From positions 62,001-126,000 of the forward strand of contig CAZRCZ010000004.1 of NCBI GenBank assembly GCA_964598765.1: a DNA stretch of 64,000 bases, read 5' to 3'. Shown piece by piece: positions 1-8,789 of the stretch (position 1 is its first letter; every line of letters begins with the position of its first letter). A model generated the notes under the pieces. That model saw only the letters and a list, made by a program, of their open reading frames with translations, ran no database searches and was not told the DNA's origin. Source of the DNA: CAZRCZ01 sp964598765 (GTDB taxonomy: Bacteria > Sumerlaeota > Sumerlaeia > MVZB01 > JAJFLK01). The position numbers and the translations under genes were made by a program.

Positions 1-131
1 CCGCGCGAGCCATCGCCGAATCGCCCCAGCAAACATTGAAGGCGATCAAGAGGCAAATCGTGTTATCCTATGGCGGATGGGAAGGTTATACGAAGGGCGC
101 GAGCGGCGACGCATTTTTTGATTTTCTCTAA
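1..131 (+). CDS. C-terminal end of a CDS, possibly enoyl-CoA hydratase/isomerase family
   Basis: Only the last 42 codons are inside the window; the frame begins at base 3 and ends at a TAA at 129-131. The visible residues begin ARAIAESPQQTLKAIKRQIV and end GDAFFDFL. The start of this tail resembles the end of crotonase-fold proteins, where a helix of the type 'A..IA..SP.A....K' is followed by a short variable tail. That likeness is weak and the start, active site and most of the protein are missing, so the assignment is a guess. It is followed 45 bases later by the tatB-like gene on the same strand. Confidence 0.4.
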   Translation, partial: ARAIAESPQQTLKAIKRQIVLSYGGWEGYTKGASGDAFFDFL

Positions 132-176
132 ACCGCCGATGCACGCGGACGCGCGCCGAAAAGAAGGATAAAGTTT

Positions 177-467
177 GTGGAAACGGGAATGCTCGAACTC
201 ATGGTCGTCGCCGCGATTGCGGTGCTGATCCTCGGTCCCGACGAGGTCCGACGGTTGGCCAAGGTCGCGGGGAAATGGATGGGAGAGGTCCGTCGCATGA
301 GCGACGAGTTCACGAGCGAACTCAAGCGCGAGGCCGAATTGCTCGACATTCGGGAAAAAACTCTCGCGCTCGAAAAGAAGAAACTTGCGACGCCGGAAAA
401 GACGGATGACGAATCCTTAAAGAACTACCACGCCACCGACAATCAATCCCCGACGCAACCGTCATAG
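177..467 (+). CDS. tatB: Sec-independent translocase component, TatA/TatB family
   Basis: A 96-residue protein with the architecture of TatA/TatB: one short N-terminal membrane helix (about residues 8-20, LMVVAAIAVLILGP), the conserved Gly-Pro hinge, then an amphipathic helix (VRRLAKVAGKWMGEVRRM) and a charged Lys/Glu tail. The 'LGPDEVRRLAKVAGKW' segment is closer to TatB than TatA. TatB helps TatC recognise twin-arginine signal peptides of folded proteins at the inner membrane. The start is GTG, with AAGGAT about seven bases upstream; the in-frame ATG at 189 would leave too short an N-terminus. No tatC or tatA lies next to it, so it is an isolated copy. Confidence 0.75.
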   Translation: METGMLELMVVAAIAVLILGPDEVRRLAKVAGKWMGEVRRMSDEFTSELKREAELLDIREKTLALEKKKLATPEKTDDESLKNYHATDNQSPTQPS

Positions 468-522
468 CGCCAAAAGCGTTCAGCCACAGATTGCGCAGAT
501 TAAGACGCTCGTTTCGATCCGC

Positions 523-547
523 AATCTACAATCCACAATCCGCAATC
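523..547. repeat. short 7-bp tandem repeat (AATCYRC x 3.5)
   Basis: Three and a half copies of a seven-base unit (AATCTAC, AATCCAC, AATCCGC, AATC) lie between the convergent tatB-like gene and moaA. The repeat touches the last bases upstream of the moaA stop. It looks like one of several low-complexity intergenic elements in this window, and no function can be read from it. Confidence 0.6.
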
Positions 548-550
548 ACC

Positions 551-1546
551 TTATCCTCCCAACTGCATCATGCTGTAGGTTGGCGCGGCGTAGAGGCCGT
601 CGTTGATGTGGTGTTGCTCCGGTTTGTTGCGGACGGCGGTCAGGACCAGTTCGTGAAGGTCGTCGTCGGTCGCGCCCGCGCGGAAGGCCGACCGCAAATC
701 CACCTCGCCGTTGCTGATGAGACAGCCGCGCAGTTTGCCGTCCGAGGTCAGGCGCATCCGGTTGCATCCGGCGCAAAATTCCTCGGTCACCGCGCTGATG
801 CATCCGATTTTCCCGCGCGCGCCGCGAATCCGCCAATAGCGCGCCGGACCCGCCGTCGGCGAGTCATTCTCAATCCGCTCCAATGGTCCCCATTCGCGCT
901 CAAGAGTCGCGCGGATTTGCGCCGACGGAAAAACGCGCTCCCTGCCCCATTGATCGTGCGTTCCAATGGGCATGTATTCAATGAATCGCGCCGCCAAATC
1001 GTTCTCCAGCGTCAACCCCGCAAAATCCACGATCTCGCCGTCGTTGATCCCTTTCATCACGACCATATTTAATTTGACCGACGGAAATTGGAGCGCGAGC
1101 ACCAAATCCAAAGCGCGGAGAACGTCTTCCAACCCGTCGCGCCGTGCCAACTGTCGGAACGTGTCGGGCTTCATCGTGTCGAGACTGATGTTGAATCCCT
1201 TCAATCCGGTCATCCTCAGACGCCGCGCATGACGTTCCAAGAGCATCGCATTGGTCGAAACATAAACTTCCTTGATGCCGGGAATTTCCATCGCGGGAAT
1301 GATCAGATGGTCAGCCACGTCTTTGCGGACCAGCGGCTCGCCTCCGGTGATTCGCACTTTACGGACTCCCTCGCGCCCGACAATCCGCAGGAGTCGCAGG
1401 ATTTCCTCATACGTCAGCAGTTTTTCCTTTTCGGCGTATTCGACCTCCTCCGACGGTGTGCAATAGAGGCACCGCAAATTGCACCGGTCGGTCACCGAAA
1501 CGCGCAAGTAGGTGATGGTTCGCCCGAAGGGATCAACGAGGGGCAT
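551..1546 (-). CDS. moaA: GTP 3',8-cyclase MoaA (molybdenum cofactor biosynthesis)
   Basis: MoaA is a radical-SAM enzyme that, with MoaC, turns GTP into cyclic pyranopterin monophosphate, the first step of molybdopterin synthesis in the cytoplasm. The 331-residue length is normal. The N-terminal radical-SAM cluster motif is Cys22-x3-Cys26-x2-Cys29, followed by the glycine-rich SAM loop 'TGGEPL'. The C-terminal substrate-side cluster is Cys258-x2-Cys261-x13-Cys275, and the protein ends in the Gly-Gly that MoaA needs for activity. No other Mo-cofactor gene is seen nearby. It is convergent with the tatB-like gene and is the last of a minus-strand pair with the peroxiredoxin. Confidence 0.95.
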   Translation of the reverse strand: MPLVDPFGRTITYLRVSVTDRCNLRCLYCTPSEEVEYAEKEKLLTYEEILRLLRIVGREGVRKVRITGGEPLVRKDVADHLIIPAMEIPGIKEVYVSTNAMLLERHARRLRMTGLKGFNISLDTMKPDTFRQLARRDGLEDVLRALDLVLALQFPSVKLNMVVMKGINDGEIVDFAGLTLENDLAARFIEYMPIGTHDQWGRERVFPSAQIRATLEREWGPLERIENDSPTAGPARYWRIRGARGKIGCISAVTEEFCAGCNRMRLTSDGKLRGCLISNGEVDLRSAFRAGATDDDLHELVLTAVRNKPEQHHINDGLYAAPTYSMMQLGG

Positions 1547-1621
1547 AGCGATCTCCGTGGTTCATCAATAACACAGATCGGGGCGCGGATGACACCCCGA
1601 ACATGCGTTCCGAATCTTGAG

Positions 1622-2095
1622 TCACGCTTTGTTTTGCTTTTCAAGTTCTGCGGCGACCTCCGCGACGTGTCCCGTGACGCTGAGCTTGCGCCACGCCTTG
1701 ACGATTTTGCCCGCGGGATCAATCAGAAATGTCGAGCGCTCGACGCCCATGTATTTCCGGCCATACATGCTTTTTTGAACCCAGACGCCGTAGGCTTCGA
1801 GCGTTTTCTTCTCCGGATCGGCGAGCAACGGAAAATTTAGGGAGTATTTTTCCGAGAATTTCCCGTGGCGTTTCAGATCGTCGGGACTGACGCCCAGCAC
1901 GACGGCTCCGAGTTTTTCCAAGGATTTAAGATTGTCTCGAAAATCGCACGCTTCTTTCGTGCAACCCGACGTGTCGTCCTTGGGATAAAAATAGAGCGCG
2001 ACCCAGCGTCCCTTGAATTGCTTGAGCGAGACCTTTCCGCCGGTCGAGGCTTCCAGATTGAAATCGGGGGCTTCTTTACCTTGTTCGGCTGACAT
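1622..2095 (-). CDS. bcp: thioredoxin-dependent peroxiredoxin, Bcp/PrxQ type
   Basis: A 157-residue thiol peroxidase of the AhpC/TSA superfamily, reducing hydrogen peroxide and organic hydroperoxides with electrons from thioredoxin. The peroxidatic Cys45 sits in 'DTSGCTKEAC', with the resolving Cys50 five residues later, the spacing of the Bcp/PrxQ class. The length and N-terminus ('APDFNLEASTGGKVSL') fit the family. It lies 75 bases upstream of moaA on the same strand; transcriptional linkage is possible but not shown. Confidence 0.93.
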   Translation of the reverse strand: MSAEQGKEAPDFNLEASTGGKVSLKQFKGRWVALYFYPKDDTSGCTKEACDFRDNLKSLEKLGAVVLGVSPDDLKRHGKFSEKYSLNFPLLADPEKKTLEAYGVWVQKSMYGRKYMGVERSTFLIDPAGKIVKAWRKLSVTGHVAEVAAELEKQNKA

Positions 2096-2117
2096 GGGAC
2101 AATTCCTTTTTCAATTT

Positions 2118-2139
2118 TTCACCACCAAGACACAAAGAA
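2118..2139. repeat. single arm of dispersed repeat family B
   Basis: The sequence TTCACCACCAAGACACAAAG, upstream of the bcp gene, is almost the same as the left arms at 26403 and 54565 and the inverse of the arm at 46119. Here only a degraded second half (around 2163-2178) is visible, so it looks like a decayed copy of an inverted repeat. Confidence 0.7.
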
Positions 2140-2194
2140 GAACGAAGGATTGCACTCTTTTGCCGTGACGTGGTGCTGAAAACTTCTTTTTCGT

Positions 2195-2527
2195 TTACAT
2201 ATTCTTTGTCATCGCATCAATCTGGCTTTTGAGCTCCGGGATTTCGCGCTGAACAACGTCCCAAACCTCCTCGATATTCAACCCCAAATAATCGTGAACG
2301 ATCACATTGCGAAAGCCGGCGATTTTTCGCCAGTCCGTTTGAGGATTTCGGCTTTTCAATTCGGCGGACAATCTTTGGGTTGATTCGGCCATGGTTTGCA
2401 AATTTCGAAGAACGCCGTCTTGTAGGAGCGTTGACGCGAGAAATTCTTTTCTGCCCTGAAGGGTGTATTCCTCGATGCGTTTAATGCATTCCTCTATGTG
2501 AAGGAGAAAAAGTTTGTCGTCCTTCAC
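2195..2527 (-). CDS. hepT: HepT-like ribonuclease toxin (DUF86)
   Basis: A 110-residue all-helical protein of the DUF86/HepT family. HepT toxins are HEPN-fold ribonucleases that are silenced by a partner minimal nucleotidyltransferase. The HEPN catalytic motif R-x4-H-x-Y is intact: Arg73, His78 and Tyr80 in 'RNVIVHDY'. The gene overlaps the upstream nucleotidyltransferase gene by four bases (ATGA), the usual arrangement of the MntA/HepT module, which implies translational coupling. Whether the toxin is active cannot be read from sequence. Confidence 0.9.
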   Translation of the reverse strand: MKDDKLFLLHIEECIKRIEEYTLQGRKEFLASTLLQDGVLRNLQTMAESTQRLSAELKSRNPQTDWRKIAGFRNVIVHDYLGLNIEEVWDVVQREIPELKSQIDAMTKNM

Positions 2528-2832
2528 AGGGGCACGGCCTCGTTCAAGACTCGATGCTTAAGGGAGGGATGGATTCCTCTCTCGGTCACGACATCCACCC
2601 TGCGACCAAGTAAATCCTGAACGTCCATCAAAAATCCTCCCACGTCAAAGAGAGTATGCCCCGAATCCAGAGCAACCAAAAGATCCACGTCGCTGTCGGA
2701 GCCGGCTTCCTCCCGCGCCACTGAACCGAAAAGACGGACATTACGAAGACCATGGCTTTCGGCCAGTTTGAGAATCTCAGCCCGTTTGCTCACAATCTGA
2801 TTTTTCGTTGGAATCGTTTTCACTTCGTTCAA
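2524..2832 (-). CDS. mntA: MntA-like minimal nucleotidyltransferase antitoxin
   Basis: A 102-residue nucleotidyltransferase of the minimal MNT family. Gly36-Ser37 and Asp48-x-Asp50 form the signature GSx10DxD ('GSVAREEAGSDSDVD') that holds the metal ions. In characterised modules MntA AMPylates the tyrosine of the HepT toxin and so neutralises it. The start appears to be TTG at 2832, supported by AGAGGT five bases upstream; there is no ATG in the N-terminal part. It is the first gene of the two-gene module. Confidence 0.9.
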   Translation of the reverse strand: MNEVKTIPTKNQIVSKRAEILKLAESHGLRNVRLFGSVAREEAGSDSDVDLLVALDSGHTLFDVGGFLMDVQDLLGRRVDVVTERGIHPSLKHRVLNEAVPL

Positions 2833-2856
2833 GCGAACCTCTTAGACAAAATTATC

Positions 2857-3708
2857 TCAATTCTTTGGCTGACTTTCCAGCAACCTCAACGCCCGCCGCG
2901 CCTGATCGCGCGTGTGCGGATTGTCGGCCTTGGTCATTTCCTCCAGCGTCGCGCGGCCGGTCGCGTCGCCGAATCGGGCCAGAGCGATCGCGCAATTCCA
3001 GCGGACGTCCTTGTCGGCGTCGCCGTTGAAGGCGTCCAAGAGCGATGAACGGGCCTGCGGATCGGCAACTTCCCCCAGCGACCACGCCGCCGTCATCCGC
3101 ACCGCCGAATCCGAATCCTCCTTGAGCAACTTCGTCAATCCGCCGACCGCCTTGGGATCGCGGATTTGTCCCAAGCCGTAAGAAGCGTAAAAACGCACTC
3201 CTTCGTCTTTGTCCTCCAGCAAACCGAGCAACGTGTCCAGCGCCTCCGCGCCGCCGATCTTGCCGAGCGCCGCCGCCGCATACCAACGCAGATTGACCTT
3301 GTTTTCCTCCGGTTTCTTCAACATGTCGCTCGTCGCCCAGCCGACCCGCGCCAGCGTTTGCTCGTCGTCGGGAGCGTGGACAATCTCGATCAGCATCGGA
3401 ACCAGATCGGGGGACGCGCGGTTGCTCTGCACCAAATCAAGCGCGGCCTGCCAGCGGACCGATTTATTCGGATCGCGCAAAAGTTTGACGTAATCCTGAA
3501 CGCTCAGCCGCTGATATGTCAGCGCATAGAAAACCCAAACGATTCCGACGACCGCGGCGACCAGCATCGCGGGAACCAGAATGAAACCCAGCAAATTGGA
3601 TTTGGCGAGGACTTCCTCGGACGGATTTTCGCTGTCGGCGGGAATGGCCTCCCCCGGTCCGACAGTTTCATCGGGCGGTTCGTTGGGAATGTGTTGCGGT
3701 TCGGCCAT
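2857..3708 (-). CDS. membrane-anchored HEAT-repeat protein
   Basis: A 283-residue protein with an acidic, Pro-rich N-terminus, one transmembrane segment (about residues 39-63) and then a series of HEAT/PBS-lyase-type repeats to the C-terminus. The repeats are recognisable as 'SVRWQAALDL', 'NLRWYAAAALGKIGG', 'GVRFYASYGLGQI', 'AVRMTAAWSLGEV' and 'DVRWNCAIALARFGD'. Such repeats form a superhelical protein-binding scaffold; no catalytic motif is visible. With one N-terminal helix, the repeats could face either side of the inner membrane. Partner and role are unknown. A second HEAT protein lies at 17828-20332. Confidence 0.85.
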   Translation of the reverse strand: MAEPQHIPNEPPDETVGPGEAIPADSENPSEEVLAKSNLLGFILVPAMLVAAVVGIVWVFYALTYQRLSVQDYVKLLRDPNKSVRWQAALDLVQSNRASPDLVPMLIEIVHAPDDEQTLARVGWATSDMLKKPEENKVNLRWYAAAALGKIGGAEALDTLLGLLEDKDEGVRFYASYGLGQIRDPKAVGGLTKLLKEDSDSAVRMTAAWSLGEVADPQARSSLLDAFNGDADKDVRWNCAIALARFGDATGRATLEEMTKADNPHTRDQARRALRLLESQPKN

Positions 3709-3762
3709 GCGGTCTGCTTCGCGCTATCCTTTGGGAGACATCAAGAACGCGAGCGAAAAAAT

Positions 3763-3993
3763 TCAGCCTTTGGGTATCCTTGCCATCTTGACGGCGAGAC
3801 GGAGAGTTTCGTTCACGGAGGCCGCGTCGGGAAACGACGCCGCCACATCGACATCGAGCAGGACCAAATTGGTCCCCTCGGCAAAACGGCGGGCGTATTT
3901 GCCGCGTGTCTTCCCTTTCAGACGGGAGAAATCGTATTCGGGGCGAAGATCATAGTCTTTGTCCCTTTTGGTTCCGCGCTGCTCAAATTCCAT
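3763..3993 (-). CDS. small conserved hypothetical protein, antitoxin-like
   Basis: Counting from the Met at 3993 this is a 76-residue protein; an upstream in-frame Met at 4029 is possible. It contains 'RPEYDFSRLKGKTRGKYARR' followed by 'EGTNLVLLDVDVAASFPDAA' and a short helix 'SVNETLRLAVKMAR'. Small proteins of this 'YDFS..RGKY' type often sit beside PIN or RelE-like toxins and carry a C-terminal strand-helix that looks like a short DNA-binding antitoxin tail. No toxin gene is next to this one. The function is inferred from recollected family likeness only. Confidence 0.6.
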   Translation of the reverse strand: MEFEQRGTKRDKDYDLRPEYDFSRLKGKTRGKYARRFAEGTNLVLLDVDVAASFPDAASVNETLRLAVKMARIPKG

Positions 3994-4093
3994 GCTGGAT
4001 TTTACCCGATGCCTTGGAGCCAAGTCCACTTTCGATTCCTCTCGCGTTCATGAGCGAAACAATATTTAAGCCGAGACCCGGAATTGAACCGTG

Positions 4094-5236
4094 TCAATCT
4101 CGAGCGGCCTGTTCACGGAGCGTTGTCCATAGCTTTGGATCACGGAGGCGGTAAAAGGCAAGGCCAAGAAGAATGAGGTCGAAGAGAAAGTGAGCAACGG
4201 GAAGAATAATGAGTCGTTCAATATAGGATGCGAGCGTCGGCTCGTGAAAAGGAGGGAACTTGATTGGCCAAGAGACTTGAAGGGCATGATATGCTTGCCA
4301 AAATATTCCACAAGCAATCACGCCAAAAGGAAGCACGGCCGAAGCTCTAGCGTCAGCAGGAAGCTTCACGAAAAGCCACCGACCACCGACAACCAACGCC
4401 CAAGCCATGACAATCGACGTGGGAAAACCAATGAAAATAAAGCCGGCTACGGAGGATGCGCCCAGATAGGCAGACGAAGCTATGCTGGCCGAAAACGAAG
4501 AAAACAAGAAAAGCGAGAGAAGGAACTGCGGAATATCACCCGTTAGGAATAGAGAGAGAAGGAAACCCAAGAGAAGGCGACCGCGTGTTCGATGCGGAAG
4601 AGTTAAAGAGCAAATCGTGGTCGTCAAGGCGCTCCAATGAACGGTCTTGCTGATCAGACCGGATGCGGGCCACATGAGCCGGACGACGACTTTCAGGAAA
4701 GCGAGAAGGGAATATAATACCTGTTGATTGTTTCGCCAGAGAGTAGCTCCAACTGCGTCATATTCCTGCGGAAACTGCGGCTGTATAACGGCGAAGACCA
4801 ATGCAACCAGATGCCTATACGTAGCGATGACCCACATGGCTATGATCGGAGAGACCAAGAGTGCCGGCCAAAGTTCTTTCGGGCCGAGGTCGGAGAGAAC
4901 GAGGTCAACCAAGCGTCCCTTCGCGAAGATCGCCAAGGTGCGACGACGAAGCAGGAATCCCAGTAACATAAAAACCGCCAGCGCTTCCCCCAAGCCGAGG
5001 ATATAGGCGATCCACCACGAAAGCGAAGATGGGGGATATTTGCCCGAAGCGGCTACTTTCAAAGCGTAGTGGTTGTTCAAGCGAAACAAGAAAATGGCAA
5101 GGAAAAGAGCAAGGAAGACCAAAAAAGGCATTGGACGCCGGATCCATCTTACAAACCACGCCAATTCACGCCGCAGAAGTTCCTGTTCCGGGCGGTGATA
5201 CCAATCGGCAAGAAGGCGAAAAGAACTCGGCATCAA
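4094..5236 (-). CDS. unknown multi-pass membrane protein
   Basis: A 380-residue protein with about eight hydrophobic segments, for example 'MPFLVFLALFLAIFLF' near residue 37, 'AYILGLGEALAVFMLLGFLL', 'LLLGFLLSLFLTGDIPQFLL' and 'IILPVAHFLFDLILLGLAFY' near the C-terminus. I do not recognise a family; the N-terminal stretch before the first helix resembles those of ABC-2 permease subunits. It begins only 13 bases after the stop of the large FtsX-type permease, so the two are probably cotranscribed and may act together. Codon use is noticeably less GC-biased than in neighbouring genes. Confidence 0.7.
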   Translation of the reverse strand: MMPSSFRLLADWYHRPEQELLRRELAWFVRWIRRPMPFLVFLALFLAIFLFRLNNHYALKVAASGKYPPSSLSWWIAYILGLGEALAVFMLLGFLLRRRTLAIFAKGRLVDLVLSDLGPKELWPALLVSPIIAMWVIATYRHLVALVFAVIQPQFPQEYDAVGATLWRNNQQVLYSLLAFLKVVVRLMWPASGLISKTVHWSALTTTICSLTLPHRTRGRLLLGFLLSLFLTGDIPQFLLSLFLFSSFSASIASSAYLGASSVAGFIFIGFPTSIVMAWALVVGGRWLFVKLPADARASAVLPFGVIACGIFWQAYHALQVSWPIKFPPFHEPTLASYIERLIILPVAHFLFDLILLGLAFYRLRDPKLWTTLREQAARD

Positions 5237-5249
5237 CTCTTCCTTTCGT

Positions 5250-8200
5250 TCATGGCGCGCGCAAGGCTCGGAGGATCGGCGCGCGGAGGGCGGAATAGAC
5301 GGCGGACGAGCCGGAGATCATTCCGACGCCGAAGACGGCGAGGAGCGTCAAGAAAATGGAATTCCACGGCAAACCGGACGCGCCGCCGGTCGCCAGATGG
5401 GGCGCGACGGCGAGGAAGGCCGAACCCGCGCCGACAACCAAACCGGCGGTCAGCAAGACGGCGTTCTCGGCCATGACCAGCGTCGCCAGCGCCGAGCCGC
5501 GATAACCGAGCGAGCGGAGGAGCGCGAGTTCGCCGCGCCGTTCGATCACGTTGCGGAGCATCACGACCGACAACCCCAACGTGCCGAGAAGCAATCCCAA
5601 TCCCCCCAGCGCCTGAAACGTGGAAAGGTAGGTGTTCTCGACCGCCAGATAGGAACTGATCCGCTCCTGCGTCGGGAAGGCGTCGAAACCGAAATCGGCG
5701 AGCGACGATTCCAAGGTTTTCTGCAGAGTCGCGGATTGCGCCGGATCGGTTTCGATGAAGAAAAATTGCCGGCCGCTCCGATGGGGAAAGAGGCGGATGA
5801 AATTTTCCTCCGAAATGACGAGTTCCCCCTGAACGGGACTCCGTTTCAGCAAACCGATGATTTTAAGTTTCACCGGACGCCCCGCGCCGTCTTGGATCGG
5901 GAATTTTCCGCCCAACTCCGAGTGAAGAATCCATTGAATCGTGTTCGCGTCGCCGATGGCGGGAATGGAACCGTCGGCGGATTTCTCGTCGAGCAATTTC
6001 CAAGGATTTGATTTTTGTTCCGGGTTTTTGTCCACCCAAGATTGAAAGTCGAAACCTCCGCGATCGATAAAATTTTCAGGCGCGCCCAAGATGCGCGGCT
6101 GAGTCGGGCGATAAAGGTTGAGACAACTGGCGTCTTGTCCCGGATTGAACCGAAGCGGATAAATTCGCGTCCGCGCGAATAGGGGTTCGGCGTCGGACGG
6201 AAAGCCAAGCTCGCTTCTCCCCTTGGCCGAATTGAGATCGGGAACAATCGGCGCGTCGGATTCGGCCATGAGCGAGAATCCGCCGTTGCCGGAATTTTTT
6301 TCGATTCTCTCCGATCCCGCTCCGCCGCGATTAGCCGCGATGGCGACGATGATAAACGTCGCCGAAGCGACAAGGCCGACCGTCAACAGACTCCGCCCCG
6401 GATGCCGCGCCGCGTTGCGGATGCCGAGCCGCGCGATGGGAAACCAGTCGCCCGGTTTCAAAACCGAACCTTTCCCGCTTCGCAAGGCAAGAGACAAAAG
6501 CGAAAGTAGCGCGGTCAACGCCGACATTCCGCCGACGTTGAAAAGGATTGCTTGGGTCTCGACCGACGCGCGGAATCCCGCAAGAAATGAAGCGGCGGTT
6601 GCAAGCGAGGCCAAACCAGCCAGCGCGATTTTCCAGCGGCGTCCGCGCGAATTCTGCTCCGGCGACGCGGAGATCAGACCGGCGCCGTGTCCCCCTGCGA
6701 GAAGCGAAACGGGTTGCGATCGGGTGAGATGACGCGCCGAGAGCCAGACGCTCAACAATCCGCAAATCACTCCCGCGCCGAAACCAATTTCCAAACTCAT
6801 CGGCGCGACGGCGAGATGGAGAAACGCTGTTCCGACCGCTCCGACCCACCAAGTTTGCAATCCCCAAAGCATCAACGCCGCGTAACCGACTCCCAGCGCC
6901 GTTCCCAGAAGTCCCCCCAGCAAAGCCAGCGCGGTTCCTTCGATCAGAAAAAGTCGGCGCACCGTTGCCGGAGGATAACCGACCGCGAGCAACAAGCCGA
7001 TCTCGCGCGAGCGTTGCTCGACGCCGAGCGAAAAAAACAGGCGAACGAGAAGCATCGCCGAAAAAATGATGAAAAAACTGAAGCCTATGAACAGCCCGCC
7101 GAAGTCGCTCGCCCCCGAACTCGCTTGGATACCCTGCAATTTGACCGGCTGAAAAACCAAGCCGGTGGATTCAGGCGTGACGCGCTCGCGGAGTTTTTGG
7201 CTCATCTCAAAAGCGAGATGATCCAAACTTTCCGCCGCGCCGCGCGCGAGGCGGATCGAGGTCAGTTGTCCGAAGCGGCTCGTCCAAATTTTGCGCGCCT
7301 TGTCGAGCGAGACGAACGCCTTGGGCGTGGCGCGATGCTCTTTCCAATAGGCTTCGTCGGCGTCGCGGATTTTGGAAAGGTCCACGGGAAAAGGAGGATT
7401 CCAGTCGCGGATCGTCGCCGCATTTTGAATGCCGGGGTATTCGGGCGTCAAACCGGGATCGTTCGCCGGACCGTTCATCGCCACGATCCCCGCGACGTTG
7501 AAGGTCGTCTCGACGCGTGTCTCCAATTCGCCGTTCGCTCCGGCGAAATAATAGGTGAGACTCACCGGGTCACCGATTTTGGCTTGGAGTTCCTTCGCGG
7601 CCCATTCGTTGAGAAGAAGGTCCGATTCGCCGAGCGGCGACGCGGCGTATTCGTCGCTCAGGCGCAGGGGACCGAACGGCGGCGTGATCGTCGGATCGAG
7701 CGCGGAGACGGTTGAATAGGGAATCTCCCGCTTCCTAACCGAAATCGCGTTGGCCAAATAAGTGAGCGTGGGAGCGGTTGAGACGCCGAGTTCCTTCGCG
7801 CAATCTTCGATAAGCCGCGTTTCCGTTTCGGTCAGAATCATTTGCGAGCTTTCGGCGGAGACATACGAGGGAGATTGATTGATCCGCAACCTAATCCCGA
7901 GATCTGTCAAATCGGAGCAATCGTGAAGAAGCGTTTGGAGTTTGGATGTTTGGTCGTCGTTGGCGATCGTTTCTTCCTCGTTGGATGAAACGAAAAGCGT
8001 ATTGATTTTTTCGGATTGGTCGAGCCGCTTCTGCAAAGTGTCGAGCGCAACGAACACGTTCAGCGGAAGTTGCTGACTGGGCATCAGTCCGAAGCGACCC
8101 AAACCGGAATTGGGCAATACAGCGCCGACCGTGAGCCGGAGCGCGACCGTCCGCTCCGTCCGTCGCCCGGCCACCGCTTCGATGGGAATCGGATCGGGTT

Positions 8201-8693
8201 TGTCGAGCCTGATGAGAATGGCGTCGCCTGATTTGACGCCAATGGCGCGCGCCAACTCCTGATTCAGCGCAACCTCGCGTCCATTTGGCGCATGGGCGGC
8301 GTCCGCGGCAGGGGATGATTCACTATCTAGTTTCCAAAAACCGTCATTCACCCCAAGAATATTAACCTTAGTTGCAAGCGAGGAAGTTTCGGTGTTTTCC
8401 GCCGAACCTTGCAGAAGGATCGCCGGAGCGACGGATGAAAAGTCTTTTTGGAATTCACCGCTTTTCATCAACTCATCCGAAATCTCCTGACGGACGAATC
8501 GCGGCGCGGTCATCGCGTAATCAATTTTTCCGAGCCGTTCCAGCGTCATGCGCCTGAGGCTGGCGCGGATGGAGTCGCCGACGATCAACGCGCCGGTCAG
8601 AACCCCCGCGCCGACCGCCATTCCCAAAAGCACGGCGAGATTGGCGCGCCAATGATGAAGGAGGGAGAGAAAAAGAAGACGCCATTTGGTCAT
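5250..8693 (-). CDS. large FtsX/MacB-type ABC transporter permease
   Basis: About 1,147 residues counting from the ATG at 8693 (an upstream Met at 8738 gives an unlikely N-terminus). The N-terminal helix and periplasmic 'MacB_PCD'-type domain ('NLAVLLGMAVGAGVLTGALI') are followed by a first FtsX core near residues 530-620 ('VEQRSREIGLLLAVGYPPAT') and a second near 1015-1110 ('RRGELALLRSLGYRGSALAT'). The 'R.REIGLL.A.G' motifs are the coupling segments that contact the ATPase. Double-core permeases of this kind belong to the LolCE/MacB-like mechanotransmission group, which extract or move lipoproteins or other envelope substrates. No ABC ATPase gene is adjacent, so the energising subunit must lie elsewhere. 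Confidence 0.88.
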   Translation of the reverse strand: MTKWRLLFLSLLHHWRANLAVLLGMAVGAGVLTGALIVGDSIRASLRRMTLERLGKIDYAMTAPRFVRQEISDELMKSGEFQKDFSSVAPAILLQGSAENTETSSLATKVNILGVNDGFWKLDSESSPAADAAHAPNGREVALNQELARAIGVKSGDAILIRLDKPDPIPIEAVAGRRTERTVALRLTVGAVLPNSGLGRFGLMPSQQLPLNVFVALDTLQKRLDQSEKINTLFVSSNEEETIANDDQTSKLQTLLHDCSDLTDLGIRLRINQSPSYVSAESSQMILTETETRLIEDCAKELGVSTAPTLTYLANAISVRKREIPYSTVSALDPTITPPFGPLRLSDEYAASPLGESDLLLNEWAAKELQAKIGDPVSLTYYFAGANGELETRVETTFNVAGIVAMNGPANDPGLTPEYPGIQNAATIRDWNPPFPVDLSKIRDADEAYWKEHRATPKAFVSLDKARKIWTSRFGQLTSIRLARGAAESLDHLAFEMSQKLRERVTPESTGLVFQPVKLQGIQASSGASDFGGLFIGFSFFIIFSAMLLVRLFFSLGVEQRSREIGLLLAVGYPPATVRRLFLIEGTALALLGGLLGTALGVGYAALMLWGLQTWWVGAVGTAFLHLAVAPMSLEIGFGAGVICGLLSVWLSARHLTRSQPVSLLAGGHGAGLISASPEQNSRGRRWKIALAGLASLATAASFLAGFRASVETQAILFNVGGMSALTALLSLLSLALRSGKGSVLKPGDWFPIARLGIRNAARHPGRSLLTVGLVASATFIIVAIAANRGGAGSERIEKNSGNGGFSLMAESDAPIVPDLNSAKGRSELGFPSDAEPLFARTRIYPLRFNPGQDASCLNLYRPTQPRILGAPENFIDRGGFDFQSWVDKNPEQKSNPWKLLDEKSADGSIPAIGDANTIQWILHSELGGKFPIQDGAGRPVKLKIIGLLKRSPVQGELVISEENFIRLFPHRSGRQFFFIETDPAQSATLQKTLESSLADFGFDAFPTQERISSYLAVENTYLSTFQALGGLGLLLGTLGLSVVMLRNVIERRGELALLRSLGYRGSALATLVMAENAVLLTAGLVVGAGSAFLAVAPHLATGGASGLPWNSIFLTLLAVFGVGMISGSSAVYSALRAPILRALRAP

Positions 8694-8789
8694 CGTACAT
8701 TTACCAAAATTACACGGGGAAAGCCCCGTCTGAATCATAGTCGTTGGACCAAGATGGGATCATGGAGAAAGAAGCAAGAAGACGAAGGT

